From Paragordius varius (Eukaryota > Nematomorpha): a stretch of 64,000 nt of DNA. The stretch lies in assembly GCA_964247055.1 (NCBI GenBank), contig OZ176058.1, positions 2,976,001-3,040,000 on the forward strand, given 5' to 3'. Positions 58,790 to 64,000 of the stretch are shown in pieces. The notes under the pieces are model-generated. The model made no database searches. It was not told where the DNA came from and was given only the letters and a program-made list of their open reading frames with translations. Both the position numbers and the translations under genes were made by a program. Positions within the stretch are counted from its first letter, which is position 1, and each line of letters starts with the position of its first letter.

Positions 58790-59585
58790 TGATGGTTTTT
58801 GGATTTTTAAAACCTCTTAGCGGCTGGCGAAAAAGAGCTAAGAAAATATTAAATATATCATTATTTTCAAAAAAAAAATTCTCTATAAGATGTCGTAATT
58901 TTCACTCTGGTCTAAAAATCGTGTTGCACAGTGTTATTATAGAAGGAGTAGAAATAGAAGTAGTTGAACAGTTAACGTTTTTGGGCGCAAAATTTTCAGA
59001 GGATGGGTCTTCAACTCCTGACATCAGAGAGAGAATAGGATTGGGTAGAGAAGCGATGACCGAATTAATAAATTAGAAAAACAAAAGCGTATGAGTTGAA
59101 ACCAAAAAAAGATTACTCTACTGTTTCGTTCTCCCGGTCACCTCATATGGATGTGAGAGTTGGACGAAAAATGGACAAAGAAAGGCTCATGGCTTTTGAA
59201 AGGAGCTGCTGGCGTAGGATGCTAGGATACACCTGGAAGGATAAAATTAAGAATGGAAATCTAATTTCAGAAATAAAACCTAAAACAACCATCCAGGAGA
59301 TAATTCTAAAAATAAAGTTAACATATTTTGGTCATGTCATGCGATCGAATTCTCTGGAGAAAGATACAATGTTTGGGAAGGTAGAAGGGCAAAGGAAACG
59401 AGGCCGACCACCGATGAGGTGGTTAAAAGAAGAGACCAAAATGACATTAAACGAGCTCAATATAGCGGTTAAAAATAGAAAAAATGGAAAGAAATAGTTA
59501 AAATTGTATCCAAAAAGTCGTTTACGACTTAGGAAAAAACCACCAAACCAGAATAGGGGAAATCGAGGAACCTATCGGTCGTCCT
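58790..59585 (+). mobile_element. RTE-type LINE: 3' part
   Basis: It encodes the region after the reverse transcriptase (EQLTFLGAKFSEDGSSTPDI), then KMDKERLMAFERSCWRRMLG, IKLTYFGHVMRSNSLEKD and the GQRKRGRPPMRWL motif. It is broken by frameshifts near 59075 and elsewhere. It is likely the 3' end of the LINE that starts at 54.4 kb; the reverse transcriptase core itself is not visible between them. Confidence 0.8.
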
Positions 59586-59629
59586 TCTGCAAATTAAAAT
59601 ATCATTGAATTTCGAAAAATTATTATTAA

Positions 59630-60155
59630 TACAAATGTCAATCAAAGAAATATATTAGGTTACCTCTTTAAGTGCACTAGTAAAGAGGCTTTTTACATCA
59701 AAACTTATTAATAAATTGGTCTATAAATTCAAACGATTTTTTTATTTTCTTGAAAAAGGGTTGTAAATATTCGAATAAATTTTGTGCGAAACCATATTGG
59801 TGGAAAGAATTGGACTCAGTGGAACCTCTGTATGCGTCTTTGGGACTATACTGGGATTAATAGATTGAGGAATTAACAAATTATGTAAATGTGACGGGAA
59901 GGGAGAATATTTTATAATTTTTTTAACATTTACGTGTAATGTGTTAAAAGGCATCGTGTGATCTTTTTATATTTGGATGTATCTTCTAATATATGTTGCA
60001 TTTTTGGATAATAGTATAAAAAGTTTGTTATAACTACTTGATTTCCTTTGTCTAAGTTTGAAATAAAAATGTCATATTATTTTTCACATCTTTAAATGCT
60101 AGATATAAGTGATCTGTTTGATTGCCTTCAAACAACCATTTTATCCATACTATTT
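59630..60155 (-). mobile_element. Penelope-like element remnant, N-terminal half
   Basis: On the minus strand it shows a segment like VVTNFLYYYPKMQHILEDT, then a PKTHTEVPLSPILST motif (early reverse transcriptase, against PKTHK..PLRPI in the family) and a KSFEFIDQFINKF segment. It is broken. It belongs to the same class, and possibly the same insertion, as the remnant at 53.3-54.1 kb, with the second LINE between them. Confidence 0.7.
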
Positions 60156-60169
60156 TATATTATTTTAAC

Positions 60170-60830
60170 ACTGAGGACGACATAAGTTATAGTGTCCGAA
60201 ACCGTACGCAAATTTTATTTATTCAATTACACGTTTTTAAATAAATTTTCATTTTTTTATTTTTATTATGTTGTTATCAAATAATGGCGTTTTTCGCCAA
60301 AATATTAGGAAATTACCTTTATGAAATAAATTTAAAATTTACGAAAATAGTTAAAAAAGTCAAAATGTTGTTTAGCATAATTACTTTCTTTTAGATAAAA
60401 ATTTAACGTCAAAGTGCCTTTTGCTTTGAGTCTTATAGGTCAGGATGCTCAAATATGATTAATCTTTATCATTATAATTTTTGGTTAGCATTATTCTTAT
60501 GATAAATCCTAACATATAAAATTTAGACGCATTTTCTTCTACTGTATTAAGTTTTATTGACCTATTTGTGTGATAAAAATGCGATTTTTCAATTTACGCT
60601 AGTACAAAAAATTTAAAATACAATGTGCATTTTAATGCTTTGTACCTTACAGTTGGGGAATTTGCTACGACATTTATTGTTCGATTGATATATTAATCAT
60701 ACATATTGATTTCTGATTCCTATATTTTCTGCTGTGCCTTTGTAAATATTCGTTTTTTACATAGTCAAAATCCTTATTGTCGGAAAGCAAAAAATAGAGG
60801 GCGCTTATAAGACAAATTTAAATTTAATTT
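60170..60830 (-). repeat. second arm of the distant inverted repeat pair
   Basis: Reverse complement of 49070-49700, moderately diverged. Shared words include GGCGTTTTTCGCCAA or its degraded match, AGACGCATTTTCTTCT and TCGGAAAGCAAAAAATAGAG. It is non-coding. Confidence 0.62.
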
Positions 60831-60904
60831 TACTTATAAATTTTTGATATTCTAAAAAAAATAGTTAAATATATAATTTTTAAGTTTTTAAATAACTTAA
60901 CCAT

Positions 60905-61776
60905 AAAGTAAAGCGTCTAAATGCAAAAAACAGTTTTTAGAACGTTCAGGAAGTTTTGTAAATATTCATAAATTTAAGGAGTGTTGTCCAAAAATGTATA
61001 CTTTTGCGCATAGGTTTTAAATGATAAACCGTTCGGTAAATGAGATGGAAAAATTAATTGTTAAGTTAATAGTAACACTCAAAGATGGGTACAGTTTAAA
61101 AAAACTTTTCATAAAACCAAATATTTCGATGTTAATTATTGAGCTGTTGCAAATCGAATCTGGAACCAATGACCAAAAACAATAGAAAGTAAAACGAAAT
61201 TTGATAAAAAAATTAACCTGACAAATACGTTAATTGTTGTATTCCTAGCTAAGAAATTCATCTATATGGACAAATATAATTTAGATTATCAGACACGTTT
61301 AAAGGAAAGCGTCTAAAATAAAATAAACAGGACATGGACCAAATTTAAACCCGTCCAACACGGTTCTTACAATTTTAACTTATCGAACAACGGCTCCGCC
61401 CTAATGTAAACTAATATAATAATCCCATTATTTATAGGAGTATAAAAAGTGATAACGCTTAATTTTAGTGATATAATTTGCTAATTAAACATTTGATTAA
61501 TCCGTTCGGTAGCTAAAATGGAGAAATAAAATAATTTATCTTATAAAGCCTCAAAAAATTAATTCTTATTTTACTTTAATTTATTAATAAATACAATAAT
61601 CTAATTATCTACAAAGCTTTGGCCATTTATAGATAATAAATTATTTTCTTTAGAAATAGCTGATTTGACCCTAATTAGCAAGAATATGTATAAAATAATT
61701 ATTGTTTAATTTATATTATAATTTTTTTCTAAAAAATCGTTTGATGGAGTCAAAAAAATGTTATCAGATTGCCAAA
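60905..61776 (+). repeat. dispersed repeat D, copy 3, left part
   Basis: It matches 51615-52498 in the same order, including GGAGTGTTGTCCAAAAATGT, ATGGACAAATATAATTTAGA and AACAGGACATGGACC. It is cut at 61776 by a Helitron and resumes after it. Confidence 0.65.
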
Positions 61777-63173
61777 TCTATATATTTATAAAAATGGAAA
61801 ATGCTGGCTTTGTGATCTGGTACAGGAAAACCGGTAGACCCAATCAAATCCAAATATCGAAAAAATATAATGTCCCGACAATAGCTTCGCTCTTTTTTTA
61901 AAATAGGCCCCCTGTTCGGGCCCACCCCGTATGAAAAACGGTTAATTTTTGAAAACAGAAGTCCACAAAAATCTTGTCTCTAAGACAATTTCCCGAATAA
62001 CGTGTTGGACCATTCAATTTCAAATATGATTTTTGTTTACTTATTTTCGATTGCGCTGATGTCGTCTTGCTTTTTTAATTTAGGCCCTCTTTTTACCCGC
62101 TACCCCCGTAAAATGCCATTTTTTTCAAAAAAAAACAAAGTCCACAAAAATAATTTTTTAAATCTATTTTTCGCCCTAAAAAATTCAATAAAGATTTCAC
62201 GTATTCCCTGTTAAAAGGCAAAAATTTTAGTCAAGCGTTTCTATGATGATAGCTGCTGAGTAAGGAGCTACCCGCTAAAAACTGATTTTTCATGTAATTT
62301 TGTGATCTGTTTCCCGAAAACCGGTGAACCCAATCAAATCCAAACATCGAAAAAATATAATCTTTAATGAATGCCCCGACAATAGCTTCGCCCTTTTTTT
62401 GAAATAGGCCCCCAGTTTGGGCCCACCCCGTGTGAGAGATCACAAAGAGGGCATTTTCCCTTTTTATAAATATATAGCCTCTTTTTACCCGCTACCCCCG
62501 TAAAATGTTATTTTTTTCATAAAACAAAGTCCACAAAAATAATTTTTTCATCGTATTTTTTTGCCCAAGGTATGAAACCGTAAAAATTCAATAAGGATTT
62601 TTCGTATTTCCTGCTAAAAGGCAAAAAATTTAGTCAGGCGTTTTTTTGATGATAGCTGCTGAGTAAGGAGCTACCCGCAAAAAACTAACCCGTCATATCG
62701 AAATAGCGTGCTTTTGGGGCTAAATTTCAAAACCTATCAGGTCATATGAGTTCAATAGCTGCTTAAAGTATTACCCGTAAAAAGTCAAAAAATTTTAGTC
62801 AAGCGGATTTTATGAATCAACCGTTAAATAGGCTCTTTACTCCCTAAAATGCCCTATCATTGAACTATTTAGTTTTGAAACCATTCTTACATAAACTATT
62901 AGGACTGAATGATTATTCCAGGTATAAAGGCAAATTTTTTTATTCAACTACATTTTTATATTGGCCTCTGGGTAGGGGGCTACCCGCCTACAACGCGCAT
63001 TCATATCCATACAGCATGTCTTTGGAGCCAAATTTCAGAATATGACACTATGTGAATCATTTGAAAACTTCGTGCCGCATACCAAAATTGTCTATAAAAT
63101 TAAAAATGCCCCCCTCCCCTTAGAAGTTCGAAGGACCTCCTCGGGCTGCGTAGTAGCACGAGATTTACTCTAG
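61777..63173 (+). mobile_element. Helitron with both ends and an internal duplication
   Basis: It starts TCTATATATTTATAAAAATG after an A and ends AGATTTACTCTAG before a T. The 3' hairpin is slightly degraded (GAAGTTCGAAGGACCTC). A block of about 200 bp (62091-62290) is repeated directly at 62478-62680. Between the repeats lie a second copy of the 5' region and an inverted scrap of the 5' terminus at about 62441-62478. The 3' half has satellite-like units shared with the copy at 41.7 kb. It is 1.4 kb with no Rep/helicase gene, so it is non-autonomous. Confidence 0.87.
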
Positions 63174-63650
63174 TTGAATATAAATGATTCAGCCTGGTAT
63201 GTTATATTATATAATTTTTATTCATGGAAAATTCTCATATCATTTTACATATTTTACGTAATAATTGTTTAGGCACTAAATATTTTGTCTTGGTGCATTG
63301 TTTGTGAAAAGGTGCTTTAAAATGAAAACATTAAATAAATCAGAATTAAAAATGAATTAAATATTTTATTAAGATGTATATCACAATATATTTTAAAAAA
63401 TTTGTGTAATCTCGGCAGCGTTTGATTTTAGAAAACTAGCTCAAAAATCAAAATTTTATAAATATTATACATTTATATATAAAATATATTATATTATTAA
63501 TAGTTTTGAAATGAAGCCTTTTGTTTGCACGAAAAAATTTTATTGGCATTTAGAATTCATTGATTTCAGCAATTATCATAAAATATCGATTTCCTGAATC
63601 GCTGGTAATATTAAAGCCAAAAGCACCGGAGAATCGTGAAATATTATAAT
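63174..63650 (+). repeat. dispersed repeat D, copy 3, right part
   Basis: After the Helitron the repeat resumes. AATATTTTGTCTTGGTGC, TGTAATCTCGGCAGCGTTT, GAAATGAAGCCTTTTGTTTG and AAAAGCACCGGAGAATC match 46870-47345 of copy 1 in order. Confidence 0.65.
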
Positions 63651-64000
63651 AACTTGGATTAATGTTAATTTCTAACTTTATTATAAATACTTTTTTTATA
63701 TAGTAACACTTTTTGACTATTTTCTTAATTAATAACTTTGTCCTATTTACTAAATTGCAATTATAATCAATCATAATAAATATAGTCTTAAAATATTTGG
63801 GTTATTTGGCACAGTAGGCTATATGCACCTGAACATTTGGCCTTGCGATCAGTGTGCATTATTGGCATTAAAACATATTAAAAAAACTTATATTGATACT
63901 TATACATTAAAAATATATATAATTATATACATGAAAAGTTTTTTAATATGGAATTTTATTTAGCCGTGTTATCCATTTTTACCCATTTTGTTTTTTGGCA
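63651..64000. other. right edge, nothing recognised
   Basis: AT-rich sequence with no gene or element that I can define. Confidence 0.4.

Overview
This 64 kb window is very AT-rich animal DNA. It carries two real host genes, both split by many introns, in a sea of transposon fossils. I see no bacterial gene, rRNA, tRNA, CRISPR array, or retroviral, LTR or Polinton-type element. The animal assignment rests on the genes: a FERM-PDZ-tyrosine phosphatase of the PTPN3/PTPN4 (Drosophila Ptpmeg) type and a homologue of the mitochondrial outer-membrane carrier SLC25A46. The lineage is uncertain. Introns of 27 and 32 nt beside introns of several kb are unusual for an animal; mesozoans such as dicyemids are known for tiny introns, but this is only a hint.

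Layout. 1-560 is a decayed tandem repeat. 1696-10605 (minus) is the SLC25A46 homologue, rebuilt here as 10 exons encoding about 646 residues, with every splice phase agreeing. One of its exons lies inside an array of degenerate copies of itself. 10731-11987, just upstream of its start codon, is a foldback element whose long inverted arms contain a 21-bp minisatellite. 12.6-19.4 kb is a cluster of piggyBac-like TTAA MITEs around a nearly complete RTE-type LINE (15.4-18.7 kb). 19.4-22.5 kb shows nothing recognisable. 22512-40844 (plus) is the PTPN3/4 homologue, rebuilt as 23 exons encoding about 1288 residues with FERM, PDZ and PTP domains and an intact catalytic site. Its introns hold a short MITE family, an antisense LINE, one TTAA MITE and a hAT element.

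41-64 kb has no host gene that I can recognise. It holds three copies of a Helitron family (one short, two with internal tandem repeats), remnants of Penelope-like elements with GIY-YIG domains, a second RTE-type LINE broken by a 2 kb palindrome, a 980 bp long-inverted-repeat element, and an undescribed dispersed repeat present in three copies.

The two genes are divergently placed, about 11.9 kb apart, and show no obvious functional link: SLC25A46 proteins act in mitochondrial outer-membrane and lipid dynamics, while PTPN3/4 proteins are cytosolic or cortical phosphatases. The strongest new structural signals are the exon-in-an-array in the SLC25A46 gene, the micro-introns, the foldback family, the TTAA MITE family with a visible nested insertion that proves its target site, the Helitron family with satellite-like cores, and the nested LINE/palindrome locus at 53-60 kb.
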